In this document: piece by piece, positions 30,968 through 39,935 of the stretch
Layout: each line of letters starts with the position of its first letter
Numbering within the stretch: position 1 is the first letter of the stretch
Origin: Kappaphycus alvarezii
Lineage: Eukaryota > Rhodophyta > Florideophyceae > Gigartinales > Solieriaceae
Direction of reading: 5' to 3'
DNA: 64,000 nt
Assembly (NCBI GenBank): GCA_002205965.3
Contig: NADL03000059.1
Location: 429,498 to 493,497, forward strand
The notes under the pieces: model-generated
What the model saw: only the letters and a program-made list of their open reading frames with translations
What the model was told of the DNA's origin: nothing
The model's database searches: none
Program-made: the position numbers and the translations under genes

Positions 30968-31348
30968 GCGTCGCGAAATGCAAAGCAGAGAAGATATCAA
31001 TCCTTTACCGCGACCTCCACCAGGGTAGGCTCGTGCCTGTGCCAATCTCCACTCTTGGAGGGTGGCACCCAGATGCATCTGCAGTGCTAAATGAAGTGGC
31101 AAGGAACATGGCCGTGAGGGCACTGGAGACGTACGGAAAGGTTCGGGGGGTTTGGATACAAAGGCACGTCGCAGCAGCCGTCATGTCCAATGCGGCCTGC
31201 TTGATAGCTGGCCTGAAGTAAGCATTTTAGGGGGCGCAGTTCCCCATTACTGTGTCGGTATACCCTTTTGAGTCGATTGTGGTTGTCTGGAAAACCATGG
31301 GAAAGATCGGATATATCTTCCAAGAGAAAAACACCCAAACCGTTTCCT
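30968..31348 (+). mobile_element. LINE-C C-terminus with complete 3' UTR
   Basis: Frame 31033-31218 reads PVPISTLGGWHPDASAVLNE and ends VMSNAACLIAGLK, matching LINE-B (PVPISTLGGWHPAAFSVVKE; TSNAACLVAGL). The upstream HRVAKCKAEK segment matches the LINE-B AAHAEKQRK block. After the stop comes a roughly 120-bp UTR ending AAAAACACCCAAACCG and TTTCC. This is the best example linking the tiny LINE-C repeats to a parent protein. Confidence 0.8.
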
Positions 31349-31439
31349 TCCATTATCCATCTGACACCGAACATAATACTTCCGCTACACCATAACTTCG
31401 TAGTCAGGGTGGTGGAACCTCCCAAATATGGAATTCAAA

Positions 31440-32592
31440 TAAATGTGCTTAACCGAAACCATCGCAGAGGCATGCTACGCTGGCTCTGTTCTCTCCTCCA
31501 ACCCATTTTTTCGCCTCCTCCTGGGTGATTGCTTCGACGTCTCGCCCTTGACCTCAACGCCTCTCGCCTCTATCCGGGCCAAATACAGCCTCCCCAACAG
31601 TTTCTCCCCCCCCCGCCGTCCTTGCTGGCCTCCGCGCCTCTTCTTCCCCCGGCCTGTCTGACTTCCAGACAACCGCTACTGCTGAGATCACAAAGGCGCT
31701 TCGCGCCAAACTTCTCTCTTCCGTCGACCTCTCCTCCTCCGAAGGCTTTCGGCTACTCCGCCGCCTAGCTTCCGTCACTTCTTCGCACGCATTCCGTCCC
31801 TTTCACAACCTCCCGCAGAGCCAACTCGGTACCTGGGCCGCTCCTGAAGTATGGCGAACCATGGTTTGCCTCCGTCTTGGTGTCCCCATCTTCTCTGGCA
31901 CAAAACCCTGCACCTATTGCGCCGCCGCCCACTTCCGCACTGTCCCCACCCTGGATTCCTACGGACACCATGCCTCTGTCTGTCCCTACGCGGACGGCTC
32001 AATTCGGCGCCACAATTGTCTTCGCGACAGCCTCATTTCCGAGGTATCACGCTTATCAATTGGGATTCGCCCTGTCCGGGAACGGACCTTCCCGCAAGAC
32101 TTGCCCCGACCCCCCAACTACCGCCGCCGCCTCTACATCTACATCGATGATGTCCAGTTCTCTCCCGTCCCTCAGGGCTACGACGTCACTGTCATCAGCC
32201 CCCACTTCGATCCATACGCCCAACAGCGGATTCACACGCCCCTCTCTGCCCTTAATGCATCTGAGCGCGCGAAATCTCTCCGCTATGGCCACCTCTGCGC
32301 CGAACTACGTATCGACTTCCACCCGATGGCTTTCGATATACACGGGTCTGCCGGTCCCGGTGCCGAACGGGGTTTGTCCAGAATTGCTGAGTACATCTCT
32401 ACGGAAAGGCAGTAGCCCTGCCTTCGAGCGCGATCGCTTGTTCACGATTATCAGTTCGCTCATACAATAACGAACTTCTGTCGCGATCAACCGACGACTA
32501 CTCAACCGTTCCTGGCTCGGATAGATTTTTCCCCTTTGAGGGCCGCTAGCCCCCCCTTTCCTGCTTGGTAAAGTCTTCTTCTTCTTCTTCAC
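31440..32592 (+). mobile_element. LINE-F copy with (TTC)n tail
   Basis: Begins with an AEACYAGSVLSSNPFF thumb-like segment (compare EAAYAASVIDSF in LINE-A), passes through frames into the zinc finger and RLE, and ends in a 3' UTR closing with TCTTCTTCTTCTTCTTC near 32574-32590. 5'-truncated. Confidence 0.75.
31861..32415 (+). CDS. LINE-F zinc finger and restriction-like endonuclease (184 codons)
   Basis: Open frame starting at an ATG inside the element. The zinc finger is C17-x2-C20...H36/H37...C41, followed by a basic RRHNC segment. The nuclease core is YIYIDD at residues 92-97 and YDVTV at 107-111, then SLRYGHLCAELRIDFHPM and FDIHGSAG, blocks also present in LINE-A. The RT is absent, so the product would be only a C-terminal domain. 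Confidence 0.7.
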   Translation: MVCLRLGVPIFSGTKPCTYCAAAHFRTVPTLDSYGHHASVCPYADGSIRRHNCLRDSLISEVSRLSIGIRPVRERTFPQDLPRPPNYRRRLYIYIDDVQFSPVPQGYDVTVISPHFDPYAQQRIHTPLSALNASERAKSLRYGHLCAELRIDFHPMAFDIHGSAGPGAERGLSRIAEYISTERQ

Positions 32593-32649
32593 TCGAACGA
32601 TGACCATCTTTAGTGATGTTGGGCAATGGAGACATACGGGACAGTTCGA

Positions 32650-32785
32650 ATGGTTTTAACCTAGAGGCATGCGGCAGTAGAAGTGATGTCCAACGCATCA
32701 TGCCTGCTGACAGGCTTTGAGCCAGCCATTTAGGCACACCAGTGATATTACCCATTCTCCTGAACACCTCTAGCATACGCCGGGG
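32650..32785 (+). mobile_element. LINE-D-like C-terminus, short copy
   Basis: Plus strand gives a degraded VMSNA-CLL-GFEPAI-like end block (GATGTCCAACGCATC, CTTTGAGCCAGCCATTTAGG) and part of a UTR. No clear terminal C-run. Confidence 0.5.
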
Positions 32786-32879
32786 GACAGACGAACCGAA
32801 CTTTCAAATAATAATGGACCAAATCGGGGGCGCATTTGAGATGAATTACCCAGTACAAAAGTAAGCCTGTAATGTTCCT

Positions 32880-33845
32880 CCTGATATGCCCCAAAGTTTC
32901 ATTGACCCTTCAAGATAGGATAATTGCATTCCCAGCATCCACAAACAGAGAAAACAGAAAAGATGCTTACCCCTCTGCAGTCTATGCTACAGAAAAGAGA
33001 CTTTCTTTTTTTCGTAGTCCCGGAACATTCTCCCGGGTTGGCTGGAAAACCATGGGATAGATCGGGTATATCTTCCAAGAGTAAAACACCCAAACGTTCC
33101 CCCTTCTCCCGGGTGGAGGGTTAGTTCAAGTACGCGTTCAAAAGACCCAGCGGGATAGATTTCGAAAATCCTGCATACGGTGGATGTATTCGCACATCCA
33201 AGAGTCGACCGTTAACTCTCTGAGCTTATCCTCCTCGCTCTTGTCCCTTACCTCATCCTCCAAACAACCAACAACAGATAATTTTTACGTAACCATTAAT
33301 GTCAGGAAGCAACAAAGAGTCAAAGTATACAAAAGATTCTTCCCGGAGGTTAATGGCCACGATTGCTCATTGGGCATTACGGATGTTCATAAAGACCATG
33401 ATCAGATCTAGATTCACTATATGGCACCCTGTCATTCACAGCCTTCGTGTTACGGAATTTTATTCATATTCTGACTGAACAAGTCTGGTTAAGAAAAATT
33501 TGTTCAAAACTTGGCTCCGCGGCCTTGAATACCACGCGAACTAGTTTTTGCTCTCCTTCTTAGGACTTTGGGGCTCTAGATTCTTTCTTAGATTTACGGT
33601 ACAGCGCGGCGCAGGCTCTTACTTTCCCCTTCGAGTCTGGAGTCTCCGCAATCTTTCCTTCTTTGGAGCGGCTTTCAAAGTAATTTCTATTTCTTCGGTA
33701 AGCAATTCCAAAAATGAATTTATAACTTCATCACTCATCCATCTAGTCCGACGGAGGCAGTGAGATTTGGCCTTCTCCAGGGTGATTTTTTGCTTCTGAA
33801 CGTGAGTATCATCACAACGGACTTTGGTAACTTCCAAAAGTTCTA
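32880..33845 (-). pseudogene. Ulp1/SENP-like (C48) cysteine protease fossil
   Basis: Minus-strand frame 33619-33837 contains RRTRWMSDEVINSFLELL, close to the W-L-N-D-E-V-I-N box that opens Ulp1/SENP protease domains. Further on (about 33313-33370) another frame reads AIVAINLREESFVYFDSLL, like the strand after the catalytic His that ends in a Y-D-S-L box. The His-Trp expected before it is not intact. A possible SIDC segment near 32985 could be the Cys box. These enzymes cleave SUMO-like tags in host cells, and the domain also occurs in some DNA transposons. Broken by frame changes and a LINE-C insertion. Confidence 0.45.
33039..33103 (+). mobile_element. 65-bp LINE-C 3' end with 11-bp target duplication
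   Basis: TTCTCCCGGGT occurs at 33028-33038 and 33104-33114. The insert is only the LINE-C terminus. Confidence 0.9.
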
Positions 33846-33855
33846 TTGCTCTCTT

Positions 33856-33917
33856 ACAAATTTACTGGATACCAACCCACATACCTACCGCAGTAAATTA
33901 AGCCCCCATTTACACTT
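33856..33917 (+). mobile_element. 62-bp LINE-B 3' end with 10-bp target duplication
   Basis: TTGCTCTCTT occurs at 33846-33855 and 33918-33927. The insert matches the last bases of LINE-B (CTGGATACCAACCCACAT, ACAGTAAATTAA, CATTTACAC). Thus the tiny-insertion pattern is not restricted to LINE-C. Confidence 0.9.
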
Positions 33918-33929
33918 TTGCTCTCTTTT

Positions 33930-34370
33930 ATTGGGCCTTTTAAATGTACACTCCAGTACTACTTTAAAGTCACTTCCTTCGGTCGTCATCGACTTTTTTC
34001 GGGACCGATGAGGTAATCAAAAGTCAGAAGATCTTGTTTAAATGCCTGTGGTCTTCTTTGTGTGACTAGGCATACTCTGCACTGGAGGAAAGGGTACTTT
34101 CCTGGCGCTGGGTTCGTTAGAACTATGTCGTACCTTCACTTCTGACTCATTCAAGTTCTTATTTTCTCATTGTTAATAATTTTTGCCGGTTAGAGGTCTG
34201 GCGCGGATGATGTCCCCTCCGCCCTGCATCCGAATTGATCCGGGACACGTCGCTTCATTTTGACAGCGTCAAATTCGTCCTTATAGGACCTGATTCTTTT
34301 ACCTTTATTGTCTAGTCACTGACTTGGAGATTGGGATACTCTCGAAATGCTCAATAATATCCTCTCGAAA
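33930..34370. other. No gene recognised
   Basis: Includes a short direct repeat of about 27 bp (TATCCTCTCGAAATGCTCAA, twice near 34340-34385). Otherwise no signal. Confidence 0.35.
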
Positions 34371-34373
34371 TGC

Positions 34374-34940
34374 TCAATAATATCGCCTTCTGGAGAACTT
34401 AATTCGAGTCTGTGCTTCTCTTGAAGTAAGAAACATTTCTTCGCTCCTGAAGTTCGATGAGAAGGTCCACTTCCCATATTTCAGGAAAGAATCGTTCGAC
34501 GCACACCTTTTCCAGTCAGAAACATCTCTTTCCACGGCGGGAGTTTCCGATGCGCACATCCCGTTCTTTGATTAAGATTGCATTTGAATCCCCTTTTTCA
34601 GATTCATTTTTCTTGACTCTGGGACCAGATGATCTGTTTGGATTATTCTGTAAGGAAGCAGAGCCTCTATGTATTGGCATCCAACACGGTATTTTGGAGA
34701 GCATTGGAGGTAGTGCGACAGGGAGAACTGAAGAACTGAATTCATCGATGTTGAAATAGGCTGTTGATGACTCTCTCTCAGCGGCGTATCTGCAGTCCCC
34801 ATTCCGGATGAACTGGCTCCTTTCCTCGGAGACGACTCAGAACCGGCAGGTATTTCTCTTACCTCTTTTGGGGTCCTGCGGGATTTCGGACGGCTCTGAG
34901 GCGCGGAAGGAATTCCACTTGAGTTGGATGATCGCTGCAT
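34374..34940 (-). pseudogene. Unknown Ser/Lys/Arg-rich frames, possibly upstream part of the Ulp1-like gene
   Basis: Minus-strand frames 34572-34940 (Ser/Pro/Arg-rich, disordered) and 34374-34559. They precede the Ulp1-like domain on the same strand, and a disordered N-terminus before that domain is common in the family, but the link is only positional. Confidence 0.25.
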
Positions 34941-34946
34941 GTGTCG

Positions 34947-35400
34947 TAAGGTGGTGGTAGTGGTGGTAAATCTTTACGAGTCGAGCCTGCTTTACTTAGA
35001 GACTAAACGCAAAACGGGTCACGAAGTCGCGGAGCTCCTGTTGAGGGGAGGAAGCAGCAAAGGAAGCAAAGAGGCGGAAAAACACTTCCCGTCGTCGCCC
35101 AAGGCGCCCTAGATATCAATGCTGACGGGGGAGAGGAGGATATCATTTTGCTCGCAGCAAGTACCGTAACGAAGATTTTTCTCGCACTCTGCGAGTGTCT
35201 TGGCAGCGCCTGCAGTAACCATGATTGGCGAGATGTGGCGGCGAGTGGTGAAACCAGGGGGGTAGAAAAGGGGTAGGGAAGTGGCAAACGGGGGTGGGAA
35301 GGGGAGAAGCCGTAAACTTGGGTCTTAGCAAGGTCGAGCTGGATCCCGAGTGGACCTCCTTCAAGCGGCATGAAACGGATGGCGGCAGCTTGGGACCGAA
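34947..35400 (-). mobile_element. LINE-A copy with internal junction and GGT/CCA tail
   Basis: Tail (plus strand GGTGGTGGTAGTGGTGGTAA) at 34950-34970. Minus strand encodes the C-terminus and part of the RLE region. At about 35240 it jumps directly to the RT-end block (MPLEGGPLGIQLDLAKTQVY). The sequence between these blocks in longer copies is missing. Confidence 0.7.
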
Positions 35401-35518
35401 GAAGAAAAATGCTGCTACCGGGAGTCCTCGAGAAGTACGTAGAGCTTGCCCATAATAGCGACTCAAAGGCAGAGAGGAATCGATAGGAAGCAGTGGTAAA
35501 AATTCAAAATTGTAGAGG

Positions 35519-35586
35519 TAAAAGGTTTGGTTGTTTTACTCTTAGGAGTTATATCAGATCTTTCCCATATTTTTCCAGACAACCAA
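35519..35586 (-). mobile_element. 68-bp LINE-C 3' end with 11-bp target duplication
   Basis: AATTGTAGAGG at 35508-35518 and AATTGTACAGG at 35587-35597, one mismatch. Only LINE-C terminus between. Confidence 0.85.
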
Positions 35587-35711
35587 ATTGTACAGGGCAG
35601 ACAGGTTGAGTGAGGGTAGTAAAACATTTGACAGGGAAAGGGCATGGAGTCGATCCAGGAGAAAACCGCAGGTTGCGGCGACTGGGATATTAAGAGCGCG
35701 ATACACACGAA

Positions 35712-35770
35712 GAAGGGGTAACTTTGGGGTGCTTTACTCTTGGAAGATATATCCGATCTATTACATGAGG
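35712..35770 (-). mobile_element. Tiny LINE-C 3' end
   Basis: Plus strand GGGGTAACTTTGGGGTGC then TTTACTCTTGGAAGATATAT. Target repeats not visible. Confidence 0.65.
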
Positions 35771-35774
35771 AGTA

Positions 35775-36265
35775 ATGTGATTTGTTGGCTGCGATTGCTG
35801 TGGAGGTTATAGGTCCTGTGAAATTGCATTGGAAACAATTCTGGTAAAAACTGATGAGTATTGCCGGCGGCCAGGATGGGAGCCACCGAGAGATTTCTCC
35901 AAAAATGCCCCTGGCTAATACGGGAAAAGATCAGAAATCGGGTCCAGGAGAAAATGTTAGTCAGCTAGTTATTTAGGAGAGAGGAAATGTTTAGTTTAAA
36001 GGTAAGAATATCTTTCTAGAGAAGTTTCGTTCTGGATCACTTTGGCCAAGATAATCGAAAATTTCAACCCTGATGGGAGATTTTCTTTCGAACAAAAGCT
36101 TTATACAGGTCTCTAGACTCGATGCAAGGAAATTACCATTTCCTTATCGGATTCGTTATTAAAGAAGTGACTCTTCTTACACTTTCACCCCTAGTCCTTG
36201 TCAGAAAAATTCTACTTCACCTCCCTAGTACCTTTTGATAACTCTTCTGCCGTTTAGTTGGTGTT
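35775..36265. other. No gene recognised
   Basis: About 490 bp without recognisable coding or repeat content. Confidence 0.35.
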
Positions 36266-36269
36266 TTTC

Positions 36270-36640
36270 CGTTGATGCCATTTTACGCCAGCATTAGGCG
36301 TAGAAAAGGAGGAAAGCATTGATGAAAGAGTACAAACTGCCTGAAATCCGGCTGAAGGCCAGCTACCAGGCAGGAAGGTTTGGAAATTCTAGCGGCCGCA
36401 GCGTGACATTGCATGAATATCCCGATAGCCTTCATAAGCAATTCCGTAGCCCTGAAAGCAACACCCATTCCGATTTCGGCTAGGATAGCGTATGCGTCTG
36501 GATGCCAATATCCAATGGTGGATATGGACAGGGGTACGAGTTCTTTCCGAGGGGAAGTTGCAATGAATGGTTGATACCTTCTTTATTTTGCGCTTCGGAC
36601 TGCGCGCACGGAGATAAGCGGGTTGAAGATTTCAGCCTTC
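36270..36640 (-). mobile_element. RLE-type LINE C-terminus, diverged
   Basis: Minus strand encodes STIGYWHPDAYAILAEIG, then MQCHAAAARISKPSCLVAGL and a stop: the end block of the LINE-B/C/D proteins (STLGGWHP, then SNAACLVAGL). Upstream frames continue the alignment to about 36640. No 3' tail of known type seen. Confidence 0.6.
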
Positions 36641-36894
36641 TGTTTGACGGCGGAAAAGTATTTACGAAATATATGTCACTAAAGTTTAGTCCCTCCTTGG
36701 ACTCGCATAGCTCCAATACTCGGATTTCAGAGCAGGATTCCCTCTTTTAATTCCATGATGATGTAATGAACGGCTTTTATCCAGTCCCGGGTCCAAAGAC
36801 TAGCTTTTAGGTCGTGGAGAGTGGCCTTGTGGGAGATGTGAAGGCAGTGAAGGAGCGCCGCATACAATCGACATGGCAGGGCAACTAAATCTCG

Positions 36895-37172
36895 GGCATG
36901 GGGGGAAAATGTGGGGTGATTTAATATTTGAAAAATATTGTCGGTTGTGGCCCGAAATATCCTACAGGATGTCCAGTGATACCTCTACTTACCCTAGAAA
37001 GCCGGCTCAAGGCCCCCCCAGCAGACAGGCTGGGTTGGACATTACGGCCGGGGCAGCGAGCCTCTGAGTAAGTACCGCACGGACCTTACCATATGTCTCC
37101 ATCGCTCTAACGGCTACGTTCCGCGCGACGTCGCTTAGCACCCTATAGGCGTCCGGGTGCCACCCTCCGAGA
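36895..37172 (-). mobile_element. LINE-D C-terminus and 3' UTR
   Basis: Starts at the left with GGGGGGAAAATGTGGGGTG (complement of the 3' end), runs through the UTR shared with the tandem array, and reaches the STLGG-HPDA block at the right (GGGTGCCACCCTCCGAGAGT, plus strand). Confidence 0.75.
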
Positions 37173-37604
37173 GTAATAAACTTTTACGTCGAAGCTGAAT
37201 TGGTCATGTAATAGTCTCCGAAAAATTAGCCACTGGTTTCAATCAAGCCTTTTGTCCCCAACAAGCATGTAATTATCACCTATTTGCTAGCCATAAACAG
37301 CAATTTTCTATTACACTCATCTTTTCCGAAATAACATAATAGCCAAAGAGCAGGTGCCTTTGAAATGCGCAGACTCGTTTCTCTTTTCTCAGTTCCTTCT
37401 CTCCAAACACCGTTTAGATCCCCCGGCTAGAAGTGTCGGAAGACGAAGTAGGCTACTCCATCATTCTCCCCTCGTCTTTAAAATCGATTTTTGGAGTGTA
37501 GACTTCTTCACATCGGTATTCACACCAGTATTCTTGACTGATCCCCTTTTCGGTCCCCAACACACCGTTCATGGCGCGTGTTGGCCTTGACCGTGCACCT
37601 GGAT
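37173..37604. other. Mostly unrecognised; one VSEDEV motif block
   Basis: 37385-37480 resembles 30770-30865 (plus strand CTAGAAGTGTCGGAAGACGA encodes LEVSEDE). The rest is unassigned. Confidence 0.35.
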
Positions 37605-39235
37605 TGGCCGGATAAAAATTATTTCACACTGAATCCAGCATAAAATAGTGCCAGTGTAAAATAGATAAAATTATTCCTTGATGATTCGCAATATTTTTAT
37701 TGAGGCCCATAATTTATATTTATTGTGAGTCATCTATTTTACACTGACATTATTTTATGTTGAATGTAGTGTGAAACTATTTTTTATGTCCTAAACTTGG
37801 GTTTTTATGTTATACAGGCTATAATTATTGCATTTATGCTGCCAACAAATTATTGTGCGGATGATTGCTTACCTGGAAAATACTGCAATAATTATTTCTG
37901 AGCCTGATTCATGTTTACCAAAATTATTGCACGGCTTACCTGATTTTTGTTGCAGGTTCACCCTGGTGTAGAGTATAAGTAGTCCTAGGTTGTTAGAAAT
38001 ATTTTTTGCATCCTCGGGCAATCGAAATATTCCCCTCGCCAGAGAGGAATCATGCTCAGCAATAATTATTGAAGTATTTTCAGGTAACCAATCATCCAGA
38101 TAATATTTTTTTGGCAGTATAAATGCAATGATTATAGCCTGTATAACATAAAAACCCATGTTATTTTTGAAACATGAATTTTGAACAGGTACTGATAAAT
38201 TTATTTTCTTCCGTATTGTATGCATTTGAAATAATATGCGATGGAATTCCAGATGCTTGATGAAGTAAAAATTCTTTAGATCCAAACCTTTTATGATAAA
38301 AACCCAGGTCTTTTTGTTCAGACGATTTCAATTCCGTTCTAGGTAACAACTCAATTTCATGCGCTGTTATGGGTGATTGTAAGAAGAGACCTTGTAGTGC
38401 CTTAGGAACCTTATTAGAATTCGATGCTGGTAATAAATCATGGACAGATTTCCATCTGTGAACAGCATCAAAATATTTTTCGTGAGGTCCTTTACCCGAG
38501 TTCAAGTCCTCAAATAATTTAATCGATTCGATAACATTGGTGGATCATGTTCATCATCGTTATGTACCCGGAAATATATTTATACAATCATCCGACCCTA
38601 TTGGAAATTCATTTCTATCAGCAATTTGTTCCAACAATATCAATACATCAAAAAATATATCTTGGGCTGCAAAGAAGGAAATGATTCAAAAGGTTCACAA
38701 ACATGTATGTGTTCACTCAGATTATGATGATATTAAAGTATTGTTACAAAGAAATTTTATATGGGGCGATGAATGCAAAAAATATTTATCAAGCATAATT
38801 CACTTCTGGAAATTTCGCGATGTCACAAAAAAAACTGCCATCCTTGTGCAGTGTCTTTAAGCTCTATATCTCGCGGATTTAATGAATTGGTGTGTGTGAG
38901 TATCACTTTTTTGTGAGAAACTTGCATATTTTCACATTATGGACTCAGTTACCAGAAATTCAACTGGTTCAATAGTGCCCTCCTTAAGGATGAAAAATTG
39001 CATTAATTTTATTGAGACTCTGGTTAACACCATTTTGGGACCCTAACAATTGAATGGGAGATCAAGCGTTTGAAAAGTAATAATTTCAGAAGTTATCTTG
39101 AGGAAAGAGGAATATTATTTTGTCCTATTGGTTTCCGCCGCCACAACAAAAATTTTATTGAGTCAAAACATAAAATATTGAGAGAAATTTATATCAGTTT
39201 AAAATTATCCGATTCTTTTGCACCGGAGCAACACA
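37605..39235. mobile_element. Scrambled remains of the copia-1 family
   Basis: LTR segments in both orientations (37610-38160), gag and pol segments on the minus strand (38161-38510) and protease-to-integrase segments on the plus strand (38500-39235) lie next to each other. The segments closely resemble copia-1, so the rearrangement is of a related copy. Broken and rearranged; I count at least three pieces. No complete LTR pair. Confidence 0.75.
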
Positions 39236-39485
39236 GAAGCTTCCCACCCTTCCAATATTCTCCCTGCAAGTCGTATAGTTCCAAGTATCCCTCTGATTTG
39301 TACGAGTATCTCCCTCACAGGTCCTTTTCCCTCCTTTTCATTCCTCCTGTGCCACCTCCCCACTCACTATCGGTCTTTAAGATACCTTCATCCCGATCGA
39401 CTCTATCCTGCTAGTAATTCTCTCCCCCCTCTATGCTGCGAAGCGAGCTAGCCTCTCCCCCCAATACTAGATGGCAGAGGACTCC
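39236..39485. other. C/T-rich sequence, nothing recognised
   Basis: Pyrimidine-rich non-coding stretch joining the copia remains and a tiny LINE-C end. Confidence 0.3.
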
Positions 39486-39540
39486 ACGTCTCAAAGATTG
39501 GATATATCTTCCAAGTATAAAACACCCAAACCCTTTTCCC
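39486..39540 (+). mobile_element. Tiny LINE-C 3' end
   Basis: GGATATATCTTCCAAGTATA then AAACACCCAAACCCTTTTCC. Flanks CGTCTCAAAG and CGATTCAAAG are a plausible 10-bp target duplication with two mismatches. Confidence 0.7.
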
Positions 39541-39672
39541 GATTCAAAGGGGTAATATTTTCCTTTGGAATTGAATTGTTGGTTTCGGACCAGCGCAATC
39601 TGACTATCTTTATTAAATCACTAGCTAGAGACAATTGAAGTATCGGAATGGGAAATGTAAGAAGCATACCGT
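39541..39672. other. Spacer
   Basis: No signal seen. Confidence 0.3.
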
Positions 39673-39935
39673 GATGGTAAATCTTTACGAGTTGTACAAT
39701 ATGTCAAAAAGAGTGCGGCGGTAATTCAAAAATTAACTACGAATGCAGGCGGCGGGTGGAAACCTGCCGCGCCTACATCAATTGGAGACTAAGCTCAAAA
39801 CAGGTGAAGAAGTCGCGAAGCTTCTGTTGATGGGGGAGACCACGACGGGAAGCAGTGAAGGAAGCAAGGCAGAGGAAGAAACCCTGGCTGCCGTCGCCCA
39901 AGGCGCCAAAGACACAAAAGCGTACAGGAACGAAG
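39673..39935 (-). mobile_element. LINE-A short 3' copy
   Basis: Plus strand GATGGTAAATCTTTACGAG marks the tail. The minus strand carries only the diverged C-terminus of the LINE-A protein up to about 39935. Confidence 0.7.
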
